Notes: generated from the letters alone by a model not told the origin. A stretch of DNA of 64,000 nucleotides from Stratiolaelaps scimitus (GCA_019614645.1 JABWDB010000001.1:8229501-8293500), one strand, 5' to 3'. Counted from the first letter of the stretch, positions 24,655 to 43,932 are shown. Program-made: numbers and translations.

Positions 24655-25275
24655 ATGTTATATTTGTATACATATATGCCACGTTCGCTAAAAACTACTC
24701 AAAAATAATCACTTGTCTGAAGATTTTCACTTTGTCCTTATTTGCGCTTTACTCTCCTTGCCAACCAACGGCAGTGACCGTCATGGACCCCAGAAGTGGT
24801 GGTATCATCAGCATTGTCAACCGGTTAGAAATTGGCATATTGCCTGCAGGGTCAGCAAGAAGCTGTTCCTGGATCAGCGGGAAACGCTGTTTATTGAAAT
24901 ATCTGCAGTCAGATTCGAATGTGGCTGATCCGTGGGATTTAGCCAAGTGTCTAAGCATATTCTGCCTCTCGTTAACCATCGAAACCACACTTGTCCCACT
25001 CCCTGACGAAACGTTTGAGATGGGTTGGCGCAACATTGGCGCAGGCTCTCCAGTGTCAGCAGCAATCACAACACCGACATTAATTACAGTTCATCATTAC
25101 TAACATTGTGCTCAATGAGCATGTTTTAGTGCATCCATTGGGAAATCACTCCAAGGGCGGCGATGTGTCTAGGCATCAAGCGTCCAAAGTTCAAGTTTGG
25201 TTCTACTTATATGCACTGCCATTTTCCATTGGTACGATATACAATAAATGCCTTACTTGCATCGGCGAGGAGCTT

Positions 25276-25317
25276 GCCAGATAGAGGACTTGGATAGCCA
25301 GATAAGGGACTTGGATA
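25276..25317. repeat. Tandem pair of 21-bp units
   Basis: GCCAGATAGAGGACTTGGAT(A) is followed directly by GCCAGATAAGGGACTTGGAT(A); the units differ at two positions. Confidence 0.9.
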
Positions 25318-25408
25318 GCCCTGGTGTCATCTCACCCATCTGGTGAGCAATTTGTTCCTTCCTCGTAATTGTTCTGGTGGGATTCCTTGATAAGGCGTCG
25401 TAAGCGGC

Positions 25409-25437
<29 letters not shown>
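25409..25437. repeat. (TA)n microsatellite
   Basis: Uninterrupted TA dinucleotides. Confidence 0.95.
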
Positions 25438-25440
<3 letters not shown>

Positions 25441-26116
25441 TGGGCTAATGCGCCTCGCTTTATTTGATGCTTCGTTTACCAAATATGCCACGATCAGTCC
25501 TCTACGTCCATAGATTTATTCACAACGTAGGCTGTAGCGTTTAGCTCTACCCGGTGCGATGAATAGATTGACATGCGAAATTGGGAAATACTAAAACGAA
25601 GCTGGAGTGAATTGTGGAAAAGTCTTCAAAATTTGACTTGTAGGTGTACATATGCTTACCTCTAGTATTCGGGGAGTCTTGCCTTATGCAAAGATGTGGC
25701 AGAATCTTGTAGAAGAAGGGATGTGGTCGTGCCTCAGACGATGCTGACCGATATCAAACCGAGGCAATCTAAAACTCATTTAGTATATTGAGGAGCTTGG
25801 TCTCTAGGGTACGTTTGTCTAGTCAAAGGATGCTCACTAGCATTGCACATTGCGAAAAGCAGGCACGTCGGTGGGGTAGTTACCTACGAACCAACACGCT
25901 GTGAACTCCGGGGTCGGCCTTATCCACAGAGCAGCCCTCTGGAACAGCCGCTCGTATTACATAGCCTGTAGCAATCTGTACCGGTTTACGGAAGGCCACC
26001 AGGAAAGGCAACTCTTTCCCCAGTTGCATTTCGATGATGATGATGATGACAACCTCTTTATTTAATTACAGAGGAGATGATATTTTACCTCAAAAACATA
26101 GCAATAGGAAAAAATG

Positions 26117-26222
26117 TTTTTCGACCTATAGAAAATTCCTTGTAATGAGAAAAGTCCGGTATATATATATATATATATTCTGGAATTTTCTTACTACAAG
26201 GAATTTTAAATACGTCGAAAAA
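26117..26222. repeat. Foldback element around a (TA)n core
   Basis: The left arm (26117-26159) and right arm (26179-26222) are inverted copies of about 42 bases with roughly five in six positions matching. They share AAAATTCCTTGTA and end in runs of T and A. The centre is an 18-bp (TA)n tract. This resembles a small foldback or MITE-like element that inserted in, or later expanded, a TA tract. Confidence 0.7.
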
Positions 26223-26900
26223 CCTCATATATATATATAATTCTTTGCTCATTGAAATGTTTTTAAAATATCAGAATGTCTATCTATATAAGTAGCCATA
26301 CTGGAGAGTATTATGGTCCCTCATAATTATTTAATATGATGATGGAATAGAACGTAATATCACTACGTGCGTCACAGGCATAATGAGATTTCGGGATACT
26401 ATAGACAGATTGCTTGGTCGGTCGTCGTCGTCGTCGTCGTCGCAGTGACAATCTCATACATGAACAATACCGTCCAGTTTTGCATAAGCTCAGGCAGTAG
26501 TAAGCCGGTGGCAAGAACAGCAACATCTCCTAGACTCTCTGCCGCTAGCTGCTCGACAGAATGAAACGCTGTAGCTTTTTGGACCGAGCGCTATCAGGGC
26601 ATTCATGGAACGAGAAGCGTTGCAGAAGGGCTCAGCCGACAACCGATGGTTGGCTAGCGTTTGCCTTGCTCCATACGCCGTTACGTATGCAGGCGTTATG
26701 GTAACCATGAAGCATCCACCGTCGGCTATGAATAGGCAGACCAGAAGACGTACTGACCGACCAGGCCACATTCACGCGGTTCTGTCGCAGACCGTTCTTA
26801 GGGCGAATGAAGGCACGCCAACGAGTGAGTTGCGTATCCTGTTGTTGTTCTGCTACATATATAATATCATACATTGTTATATGAATTATAAAGGCAACCG
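26223..26900. other. Stretch with (TCG)n and overlapping unassigned ORFs
   Basis: (GTC)n lies at about 26418-26442. ORFs at 26490-26771 (minus) and 26605-26979 (plus) overlap each other; the plus one runs into repeat E, so it is not a clean gene. Confidence 0.5.
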
Positions 26901-27106
26901 AATTTTAATGCAAAGATTTCCCTTAGATATCCAAAGGGGCAACGGGAATTTCTATTTTGGGCGCTCGCTTAAGGATTAGGGAAGTCGGGGGGGGGCTCCT
27001 TATTCTAGATATTCTATTAAGAATATATAGAGGAGGGTGTTCTTAGATGCGTTTCAAGTTCAGCGGGTTTAATTGTCGCCCTCTTTTATAATTGACTAAT
27101 ACTAGA
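26901..27106 (+). repeat. Dispersed repeat family E, copy 2
   Basis: Same family and orientation as 14186-14391, aligned from AATGCAAAGATTTCCCTTAG to the ATTGACTAATA end. A run of eight G replaces a mixed sequence near 26988. The upstream flank differs between copies, so the left end of the element is near 26901. Confidence 0.8.
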
Positions 27107-29236
27107 GGCAATCCCTGCGATTGATCATTTGAAGGAGAGCTCTATTTAGAGAGAGAGAGTGATTGTTGAGAGCTACATCCTTTGCGAAACTTCGGTCGAA
27201 GCTTGTTCTATGCGAAAATATAATAGTAGCAACAGCAGAATCGGGAGAGTGAACGGTTGAGGCAAAACGAGGTGAGTTCGACAGTCCTCAGTTACCGTTG
27301 TTCGGAAGTCGTCCGGCATTACCAGCTACCTCGCTTCAATAATATGAATTCCTATCATCTGGTTGGACAATAGAGAACCCTCAGTATATCCCAAACATAC
27401 TAAGCGTACAAGTAGACACATCTATAGTATCCATCGCGATTGCGTACGGGCGTTTCTCCTAGTGTAATAACTCTTGAGCCAGATATGTCAATGTTCTGCT
27501 TTTCTTCTAACACAGATGCGGTAAGGAAACAATCATCATCATAAAACCTACTTTTCTAGAACAAACGTCTGCATCCGTCACAAAAACAGAACGTTTGAGA
27601 TGGACATGAAATCACTAGCTACAATCGCATGCATTGTCTACATACTCGCAATTGCACGTTATATTAGGTAAAACGATCGATGCTCGTGATATTGCGGTCA
27701 CCTAACGTTTGGGACCTAGAATAATATGGCGAGCGAATGCATTAAAAAGTTATTCATAGTAGCCAATCGCATCTATTACTAGCTTATCAATTGAAGCGGG
27801 TGCACGTCTATAAAGATTTTAATGAATACGGCCGAATCCGAGTGAATGGATGTATCGGCAGTTGTGATTGGCTTCTTGACGGGCTGCAAGTGAAATCCAT
27901 ATATTGTCTACACTACATTGAAACAAAGTTTGTATTCTTGCCGGCCGACTTCGCTGCCCATCCCGCTGCTAGTGGTGCCCGGCTCGATGAACCATTCAAA
28001 CACTTTGAATGAAGAGTCCACTCAAAGTAACGTGTGTCGCAAGTGCTCTGCTCACGCATTTCCTGTAGTTTTTGATCATGCACTTTTTCCCGCTCTGTAA
28101 CGTCCTGAACTAAGCGAACAACGAATATTTTTGGCTCTCTATGCTATAAAGGTTTAGTACTAATATGATATTTATGCTGGACAAATATTGGAAATATAAT
28201 GGAGCCTCTCGAGCCATTTCTTACAGAAAAAAAATGGAGATTGGAAGTGACGCCAATAGTTGGTCCTGTCTGTTTAACTCGCTTCTAGGACGTAACAGGG
28301 AGGCTCTGTTGTTCTCGGCGTGGCCGGCTGGTCTCATTTCACGGGCGACCGCTTACCGCTTTTTCAACCGCCTCACTGAATCGTCTCGGGCCGCCGCGAG
28401 ACCCTCAGCCACGCAGACATCGTCCGGAAGCTTCGCTTTCGATTGTCCTGGAGGTATCCTGCGCAGCGGTGCACGTCGGAGGGCCACTGGATGATACCCT
28501 GCAGGCACCGTTTCGAGGATTCGTCCCAAAAGATAGCGATGTTGTTAGCGTTCGAGAAAATGGCATGAAGGAATCGCCATTCTGGCTAGTTTTATTTCTT
28601 GAAGTTGTGAACGATTTTTTGTGAGCACGGATTTCGTCGAATGACGAGCCGTGCAACTACGCAGTGGGGGATTAGGCTAACGGCCTAACTTTTGTGCCTG
28701 CCATCGCAGCGAGGAGGATGGCTTTTGTAAAATTCGTGCATGTGCGAGTGCATTCAGCGCGAGAGGAGGGAACAAACAGGTCGTTTTTTACGATGATTCT
28801 TTTTCCGAGTATATGCTTCTTACCGGGTTTTTCCGAATTGCATCCCGCGTACTCTAATACCATCTGACCATCATGTATCAATCACAGATCGAAGGGAATG
28901 TGCCAATCATTTATGTCTTCAACTCTAGCGAGTTGTGCAGTGTCACCAGAGCATTTTGCAATACTCAGGGACGAGTATATCCGTTAGCCAAAAGGGACTA
29001 ACACTAGATGCCAGCTCAGTTATGCATTCGAGTAAGATTCAGCCATAGCAAGCACATCCTTCAATCCACCGAATTCGACACTGCTCTGTCCCGACAGCAG
29101 AATAAACAACATGGATGTTCAAATTCGTGCTTTACACGTCTTCATTGGGTGGCTTGTGCGTGCCCCTGAGAGAGAAAGAGAGACGTAAATAATACGCAAA
29201 TATTGGAACTCCCTTACGAAATATCTTAAACCAAAG
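27107..29236. other. Stretch with one low-support coding frame
   Basis: A minus-strand frame at 28373-28585 (71 codons, no ATG) reads FLHAIFSNANNIAIFWDESS and later GIIQWPSDVHRCAGYLQDNR, which looks protein-like. A second minus frame and a plus frame (28165-28494) are also open here, so the frame cannot be chosen. No family was recognised. Confidence 0.35.
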
Positions 29237-29345
29237 ATAAAGGTAAAGCTTTATTGGTTTATTCAAGGAGCTGCAATTTCACAATGCTAAAAAATCCCTT
29301 CTATGTCACACAGCGGGGCTCAAGCCCGCTTGTTTGTTTGGCAGA
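29237..29345 (-). mobile_element. tRNA-derived SINE, family B, copy 1
   Basis: The plus strand reads GGTAAAGCTTTATTGGTTTA, TTCAAGGAGCTGCAATTT and CAGCGGGGCTCAAGCCCGC. It parallels the 54.1-kb copy in order and spacing (tail, then ACTGCAGTTTTGC-like body, then a B box GGGCTTGAACC). The head with the A box is lost. Confidence 0.65.
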
Positions 29346-30177
29346 CAAGTTTAGATGTGACAACTAAAAGTTGGTACTTGACGTCGTGATAAGCTTTCAA
29401 GCGAGTACGTTTCCGATATTCTATGGTATCCAGCAACAATCGACCAAGCTTTGCTGTCTGTGGAAAATGAACCATCGGTGGCGCCGACATGTCCTCCTAG
29501 TAATATCGAATTGTTTGGAGTGTCAGCTAAAAACTGGTTCGTTATCTGTTACTTTTTCAGAATGTGTTGAATAGACACTAATGATTTCGGATCATGTCCT
29601 CGAGCTAAACAAGTTATGCTCATAAAATTAATGGTCCCGTTAACAAATATCAAGTTGGTAGCTACACAGCGATGCCGAGGCCGAAAGTCAAGTGAGGGTC
29701 AGCCAGGAGAGAAAAAAATGGTAGTAACATTATATATTTCGTCATTTGGTGGCATTTCTATGAATTGACTATTGTTATTGTGTTAAGTTGAACTGTAATC
29801 ATTATTATTAATAACTGCTCAACCCAAGTGTAGCGTGACAGGCCGACCCGCCCAACATTAGCCGACCGGTCGCGTGTCTAAAGTATTATGAAAAATAGGC
29901 ATAGGGGAGCTAGTTATGCAAATCAGACCTCTCCCCTTACCAAGAGAAGCGAACTGGAGCACAACTTTGCCCGTGCAATGTGAAACATTTTATCCTCCTT
30001 TTTTTCGTGGTACAGTATTCTCTCGTTTCCCGGACTTACCCCTAAGAGCTTAGGTCGATCAGCGAAATATCATTATCATCAATGAATTTACTCATTTCAC
30101 ATATTTATAACTGATTGCAGTTACAGAATCGTAAATAAAATAAGAGAGGTTCCAGATCGCTGTTCATAAATATTACT
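29346..30177. other. Non-coding stretch
   Basis: Only short ORFs without support (e.g. 29371-29574). It ends at the 16-bp target duplication that precedes repeat F. Confidence 0.55.
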
Positions 30178-30246
30178 TTAGGTAATATTAATAGCTGAGG
30201 CCTGTCAGATAGGGGAACAGCTGAGGGTCAGCTCAAAAAACAATTA
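30178..30246 (+). mobile_element. 69-bp inserted element (repeat family F) with 16-bp target duplication
   Basis: The 16-base string GTTCATAAATATTACT occurs at 30162-30177 and again at 30247-30262, immediately flanking 69 bases that contain CTGAGGCCTGTCAGATAGGG and the GGAACAGCTGAGGGTCAGCT core. The core recurs at 8.8 and 10.6 kb. Exact direct repeats of this length at both edges are what target-primed retroposition leaves. The element is too short to encode anything and is probably a 3' fragment of a longer retroposon. Confidence 0.75.
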
Positions 30247-33200
30247 GTTCATAAATATTACTACGGAAGCTGTATTTTGTAAGGTTGTTTTAAGATAAAG
30301 GAAGAAATAGTTACATTGCACCTCTGGCAATTTCGAGAGATACATTTTTGTCTGTTACGAAGTGCTTGGGTCAGCAGTTTCGGCTCAATGTTGATGACAA
30401 ATTCAGGCAATCAGTTAGCATGATTTTACTAAAATTATGGTTACGCCAATTTTTTCCCACGTTAGACGCCTCTCGCTGTCGTACTCCTTGAAACAGATCT
30501 GAATCCACAGGTGTCCCGAACTTCTGTGTGTCTCGTTGTCTAGCCATGTCTATCTGTCCATGTCCCTCTGTTTGTTCGTCTATTCGCCTTTTCTTGTTCG
30601 TTTTCTTCTTCACCGACTTTGCCTTCCTCATCGTCGTCGTCGTCATCGTCTACACATTACTCTGCTTGACCGAGTCAGTGTTCGAGCACCTTCTCTCCCA
30701 GTCGAGCACGCTTCAGCCGTCATCCTGCCTTCGACCCGATGGCTCCACCCATTGCTGCCACCGCCGTCACTGTTGGCTACAGACTCAGAGAGCAGCACAA
30801 TAGGAGTCCGACGGGAAACGAGTTCTCGTAGGACTGCCAGCGAGAAGGTGGCTAAATCAGAGAGCTCAGCGGAGACGACGGCCATCGTTGGTACTGGTAC
30901 TACTACTACTATTTACTACGGATTGTGCCGCCAGTGCGGTCACCACTGGTCTGTTCCGTTGCCGTTGTCCAGGGCCGACAGTCGGCTGGCATGACGGTAG
31001 AGACGAGGTGGAGATGCTGCAGCCAACGCTGCAGCCAGATAGAGTGCGGATATGATGTGGCGGGGCCGTTTTCGTCGAACTGCAAGGGAATTGGGGGACG
31101 GTGGCGGAAAGGGTGGATCCGTGGTGGTCCAACCTGTGGCAGCAGCGGCAGCCTCTTCTATAAAGAGACGCGTTGCAGGAAAAGAGGCCGGGCACGAGTC
31201 AAACCAACTCTGGGGCAAGGGGAAGGATCTCATTGTGGTGAACGCTCGCAGTGTTCAGGCCCGTACGACGACCGTTAGGAGACGGGTGGGGGGCGGGTGG
31301 AGGAATCGGCCTGGGCACAGCGAGAGAGGACAGTGATAGGCGAGCAGTCCGCCTCGAGGTCCACTATTTCTTTCCCCATTCTGGTCCTAGTTTTCCATGA
31401 GACTCAGTTGGCTTGGGCCCAGTAGTCCTCGATCCTCAGCCAATGGCTTTTCTTCTCTTTTTGCGAGACGCCCGTCAGTGAACAAGCGACGCCAAAAGTA
31501 GACAAACACGCCAACGCTGAGGTAGCTGCGAGTACAGCAACGACGAGAATCATGGCCAATGCTCACGGGAACGCTACTCGAATATCTATGGGATGCCTAA
31601 CGCCACAAGGAATACCAGCGATGGTTGGCGGATGGTGTACCATGGTGAAACGGGTATTTTCTGCGTAATAGTAGCAGAATAGTATTATAGAAGTAGCAAT
31701 GGCGGTATGATTGAGGCAGGAAATGAATGCTTTTAGGTGGGCGGCGGCCGGTGTGCCTTGAGATAGGCGTAGATGTGGTCCAGGTGGAAGAAAAACAGCC
31801 TTTTCGAAAAACGTCCTTGTGTTGTTAGACCTTTCGGCGAGGACGAACGCTCTAGTGCCACCACTGCTGTCTAAGCCAACGAGAAAAAAAAAAACGACTG
31901 GTGCAGCACAACTGAACCAGAGTGAGCTATGGATAGAGTCAGCGGCGTTTCTGTGCTTCTGATGGTGGCACTAGCGAAGCGGGTGAGACCACCGGTGGAA
32001 GGCACAACGGAGAAGCGAAATGCCAACAAGAATTTGGGTAGGATCTAAAAATCGGGACGCGCAAGCGTGGCGGTGCTGGCAATCTGTTCGGAGTAGATGC
32101 CAAATGATAAACGAGAAGACGAGCGAGCACAAAGCGAATAGGGGGAAGGGAGCAGCGACAACCGAATGCTCAACCGTCTGCAATGAGACTGCCCAGATCA
32201 GCGGGGAGTGTTGCCCAACAATCACCATGAAAGAATGAACGACTTCTCGCCTCTTCCTTCGTGGGTCTTCGCCTTTAATGGTACGAAGAGACACAGAGCA
32301 AAAAATAAGAATGGATGATACTAGCGTTCCATTTGAGAGACATGCGACCGTGAGGTTCAGCAGCGTTAACAGCAGCAGATGGAGTACCACGCACATATAG
32401 CTAATGTGGTACAGAGTTGCCTAATGTGGTATTGAGATACTGGATAAGAATGTGTTATAGATTTGTGTTGAGAAGGGTGACGGGTCCTGACTTCATGCGG
32501 GTTTTGGACGCTGGTGTAGAACAGAGGCAGGCGAGTAGCACCCTGAAAACTCAAGGGGGGTATGATAGGTTGGAAGTTAGAAAGGCGGAGTGTTGATAGA
32601 CGCGACAGGTGGGCATGAATGAGAGAGGCGGTCATATAGGGAAGTGTATGAAGATCGGCAAGGGCGTGCGAGGGCCGAACCTGAACTGAAACTACCGCTC
32701 CGACAGCGTAGCGAGTAACCGGGATTTGGCGAGATGGAATCGCCTCGGGGAACGAGTTCGTGATAGCTGCCAACCGACGGATTCAGCGAACCAATATCAG
32801 GCGTGACGATGGTGGAAAACGAGGAAAGAAACGAGGTCAGACGCGATTTGTCGACGTGGAAAGATACCGCCTTGCTGGAAACGGCTCTTTGCTGTAAAAG
32901 ATCTATCAGAACTGAGCGTATTTCTACTTCTTAGACAAACAAAGTATTTTTATCTCCCCGTTTGGTTAGTAGAATATCTATCCGATTACGTCACCATTTG
33001 ACGGTAATCTTTAGCGCCAGTGGGTAGGCCCGAGAGTCCTGTGGCATGTTCCAGTAAATGCAGCAAAATGCTCGTTATCAGAAACGACTAAAGCGTAGGC
33101 CTCGACTTGGGAATGATCTTTTGTCTTCTTGTCATTTGATTTCTGCCTGATAAAAATGAACAACGAATTGGTCATGGATTGTATCTATATATAATAGTTT

Positions 33201-34221
33201 CCTTTCTATTTGAGCAAGGAAAATTTTATATACTTAAATATATGTCGCTGAGGGTCATAATAAAAACTCTAACTAAGAGTGTTAGGATTTTCATTGGACA
33301 CTTGATGCTGTTAACCAATAAGCCGTAGCCTGTACCCACTTTTGGCAGTTTCTCTGACATGTCTGCTTAGATTTAGTGCATCCCGGACCTATAGCAGCAT
33401 TTGGAGAAAAATACCATTACAGTTTTTGCCAGCCAATTTTCATGATAAGAGAGTGAGCAGCTCCATTGAATGTTATGGTTGGTGTTGATTAAGTCTGGTA
33501 GATGACCGTCAAAGGATTCTAAAAAATTTTCGAAACTAGGTGACCAAGAATTATTAAAAATAATAATGCAAAACCCGTGTCTAGTACACATCTTCGCACT
33601 GGTGTATGCCACAAATGGTGATGGCTAAGTAGTTTGTATAAGAGACTGGCATAAGAGACTGACTTGCCTTAAGGGCATTTGGGCGTATACTGTACTAGTT
33701 TTTTATGCGAAATCTACCCTCCCTTACGCTTGCTTTCAGTTATGCAAGGCTCATTGAGAATTTTACCCTCATATAGTTCAAGGATGCGCTTGATTTGAAG
33801 TTAGGTTGCTTATTAGGAATAGGAATAGGGAATGGGAGGGGTATTGACAGATTCCAGCAGTCGGTATAAACAACCATATACCCGCTAGCTGTAGATTGAA
33901 TTTCAGCCTGACTTCAGGCTGTTACAGCGAGCGACACACTGCTACTCATATTACTGCTTCGATAAAGGATATATACAAAACGATAAACGTCCCATATTAA
34001 CCCCCATGTACTTAACCTATTGATGACGCATTAAATCCAATTCACCAATGTGCGAACTCGCCGAATAGGCGAGCCATCTGTGACCTCGCTAAACTTACTT
34101 TCATTCAAAGCTGCCATATAAGCACTATACTATTTAGTATAAATGTATTTTATCATGACAATCACATAACGCCCATCTCCGCACAGCAACTTACAAACGC
34201 GCTGTTCGGGAACCATCCAAT
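30247..34221. other. Non-coding stretch with two GC-rich blocks
   Basis: Overlapping frames are open on both strands at 30.5-31.3 kb (e.g. 31052-31336 plus) and 31.9-32.8 kb (e.g. 31971-32396 minus, which begins with a hydrophobic MCVVLHLLLLTLLNLTVACL). No domain is visible and splice evidence is absent. These may be promoter or untranslated exon regions of an unseen gene. Confidence 0.4.
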
Positions 34222-34253
34222 CGCATAACCCTATCTTGGCATAGGGTTATGCG
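34222..34253. repeat. Perfect stem-loop, 13-bp arms
   Basis: CGCATAACCCTAT and its exact complement ATAGGGTTATGCG flank a 6-base loop CTTGGC. There is no adjoining gene, so a regulatory role is unsupported. Confidence 0.8.
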
Positions 34254-41166
<6,913 letters not shown>

Positions 41167-41250
41167 TCAGGTCTGCTTGCCTGTAACTGATGCGTTCTCT
41201 GTTGCTCGCTCGCCTGACACTATGTTGTTGTTGTTGGTTTTTTTTTATAA

Positions 41251-41523
41251 TCGCATGCGCACGTTGAAACCTCTGTGTGCTTGTGTCGAGATAAGACATA
41301 TCATTCCGTTGATTCGTACGTGGAGGTTCTAGTTGTGTCGGACACGCAAGTTCACTATTTGGATGAAAACCCTGTTTTCACTTTTACGAGTCTAGCCTTG
41401 GAGATCTTAGCCGACCCATATTTGAAGCGTATTCCAGCACTGTGCGAACAAAAAACCGAGTTCGATCGACTGTCCAAACTTTGGAATCTGCATTTTCTCA
41501 AACACAGATATGCCAAAGCTTGA
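41251..41523 (+). CDS. Unassigned ORF, faint resemblance to a reprolysin (M12B) domain start
   Basis: This is an open frame of 90 codons inside intron 2 of the KCTD-like gene, on the opposite strand. It contains SVDSYVEVLVVSDTQVHYL, which recalls the first strand of M12B/ADAM-type metalloprotease domains (usually Y-x-E-x-x-VVAD). No zinc-binding HExxHxxGxxH helix is seen here or nearby, so at best this is one exon or a remnant. A possible acceptor (TGTGTCGAG) precedes codon ATA at 41291, and the frame ends in TGA with no clear downstream donor. Composition is not unusual for the window. The resemblance covers about a dozen residues and may be chance. Confidence 0.2.
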   Translation, partial: SHAHVETSVCLCRDKTYHSVDSYVEVLVVSDTQVHYLDENPVFTFTSLALEILADPYLKRIPALCEQKTEFDRLSKLWNLHFLKHRYAKA

Positions 41524-43599
41524 TATATATATTTCTCATAGAGCACCAATGAAAGAAATTGCCTATAAGTGTTTATCAAGCGAGTGAATAAGGCGACGGA
41601 GTCAAGGATGCGGATTTGAACAAAAAAAAAAATATATATATACGAAAGTATCCTCTCTACACCGAGGGACTGCCATTCAAAAGCATAGGTTTGCGGTAAG
41701 CCTCGCTTTGCAGACTATATTATGGACGTGCCACAGATGATTCCTCTGACACGACTAGAGTTATATATATTTAGAGTTGCACAAAGCACGTAGGATCCCC
41801 TTCGCTCGACCGAGTGATGTATAGTTATAAGTCGTGTTAATCCATAGCGTGAGACTCCTTACTCGTATTATACGGACGGTGGCAAAAAGTTGTCGGGCGC
41901 TTCAGGAACAGTGGCAACGCCGGTCTGGCCAACAGGAATAAAAACGGATGACAAAACTTGCTCGATTTAGAAAACATGAAATGCCAGCTACGAAGTGTGA
42001 GTATTTTCACCATCATTAATGAAGTCCCACACCGTTCCGCACTCTAGCAGACACCTAACCACTGTGGTTAAAGGCGAGTACTGTCCTACAGCACATGCGA
42101 TGGTATGCTGAGCGATAGCCTAAGCGCTGGACGTCCAACCAGTTTTACGCCGAGGCGTCGGTGTACTGTGAAAGCGTCGTTAACATTCCAAGCTGGCTAG
42201 GCAAAAATAATTGGAGAGTGTGAGCCTTTTTATTGAAATGACAAGCGTTATGGTATCCGCATGCGATGGGCGTTGTTCCTTGAGGTGGGCCTTGTGCTAT
42301 TGCGCCTTATGGGACGTTCAGTATACGCAAACGCCTTCAGTGTAATGTATCACTATTACGTTCTATTTTGTTACAGTATCTTCGCTTTATGGATACTCGC
42401 TCAGTAACGACCTATCAACCTGCACCATGCACCGTTGTTGAATACGTTGAGGATCAGTTGTTATGTATTGATCAATATTGCATTTTTATGTACTCGAAAT
42501 CATTTTATTTTATCTAAGATGGTAATATTGCTACCTGTCCCCTGGGGAATCGCGACCTATCATGCTCTACGTGATTATTGAGCTTGGCAATCGATAGATA
42601 ATACTTTCGGTTCCCGTTATGTGACTGGACGAGGGGAAAGCATTCATTAACGAACACCCAGTAGAGGGCGCGAAACGGAGCACACGGTGTTGCATCGTCT
42701 TGTCCAAAAATCACATCCCACACGAAGTGACTGAGTAGCCTTCACATTGCTTCGATAAAAAAAATCTAATGAACGACATCCAGCATGTGTACGCACAGAT
42801 GAATGTATCTATTGTAGTATTTCTAGCGCAAGCAGGACACCGACACAGGGACTAAAAGATCTAACGTATCTGGAAAACGGCTGGGTCGAATGAGGTTGAC
42901 AGTTGATCATTTAGCTGCTATTCGGAGGAGGACGACGTTCACCGGACGACGTCTTCTGGCCCGGCCTCGAGAAGCGACTCGGCCAGCAGCGAAAAGCAGA
43001 ACGAAGACGCTGCTTAAGGACGACGACAGCATCGGGACGGCCGTAGGCGAGATGATTAGAATTCCTGAACCTGTGAAGCCGCCCAGCTCAAGCCAGTCGG
43101 CCAGCAACGACAACTCCTACCAACCATCACTGCTCTGGAATTCACTCCCAACTGCACGAAGCAAGCAAAGTTGGTCGAGAGAAGTACCGAAGTAAACTGT
43201 CCGACGAACGAATCCTTGCAATGACGACCTGACTCGCAGCCTGTACTATAAGACAATCGATGTCCCAGAGCGTCTACCTAAGCCAATCGCTTGGGCAGGC
43301 GCTTTACATGCGCATTACACATACATATATATAGTATATATATATATAGATATGTAATGCACTATAGCTTTTTAATTATTCATGTTGAGTAGGTATGCGT
43401 CACTTCACGGGGTCGAATCTACGGCAAAGTATAATATATAAGCGCTGATATCCGCCAGCCAGGTTCGAATCGTGGGGCGAGCTTGGGGATGTTCCGGGGA
43501 CTAGGGCTGCTCAGTCAGGTTCCATGTCCCGCTACTGCGGGGCTCGTCCAGCTGTGCCGCCTCAAATCCGTATTATGCTCAAGCAGAGTCAGACCACTT

Positions 43600-43765
43600 A
43601 CTCATACGACGTGGTGGTGAAAGATTAAAGGTTCACGTCCCTCCGTGGTAGCACCGGGACTCGGTCTTCACACCTTCGATTCTTCAGGTCAGTGGCCTAA
43701 TCCATCGATTTGGGGGATCGAAGGACGGATCCCCCTTCGGTGAATCAATCCTTCTTGTGTCCTGC
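43600..43765 (-). repeat. Possible tRNA-derived repeat
   Basis: On the minus strand ATGGATTAGGCCACTGACC resembles a tRNA A-box region, and about 45 bases on GACCGAGTCCCGGTGCTACC resembles a T-arm and acceptor end. A B-box-like GGTTCGAATCG also occurs on the plus strand at about 43463. No intact cloverleaf forms. Confidence 0.4.
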
Positions 43766-43929
43766 GACGGGGTCAAGCTAAAGGCCGATATCATCAACTC
43801 TGCTCACTTATATAGTGGGCGTAAAATACTGCAAAACCATCGCACACCTGTTGAGGTGCCTAAGCCACTGCATCAATGAGAACTTTCGTAGTCATTGAGG
43901 AGGTGTGGATTCATTCTAGCACCTCGTGT

Positions 43930-43932
<3 letters not shown>

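Larger units (their letters stand above)
23585..26115. other. Non-coding stretch with microsatellites and a 21-bp tandem pair
   Basis: It holds (TA)n at 24631-24654 and 25409-25437, (GAT)n at about 26033-26050 and two 21-bp tandem copies (GCCAGATA..GGACTTGGATA) at 25276-25317. ORFs at 24606-25103 (plus) and 24749-25069 (minus) overlap; neither has family motifs. Confidence 0.55.

Noticed and set aside
30528..31336. Three overlapping plus-strand and three minus-strand ORFs
   Set aside because: GC-rich trinucleotide-like sequence opens many frames; none shows a domain or clean splice sites.
31971..32773. Minus-strand ORFs of 141 and 135 codons
   Set aside because: The hydrophobic start is tempting but the rest lacks any motif, and the second ORF ends in poly-Cys from a CAG-like repeat.
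41870..42500. Tc1/mariner remnant with an SAGRPTSFTPRRRR-like string on the plus strand
   Set aside because: Stops in all frames, no DDE residues in order, and no matching inverted ends.
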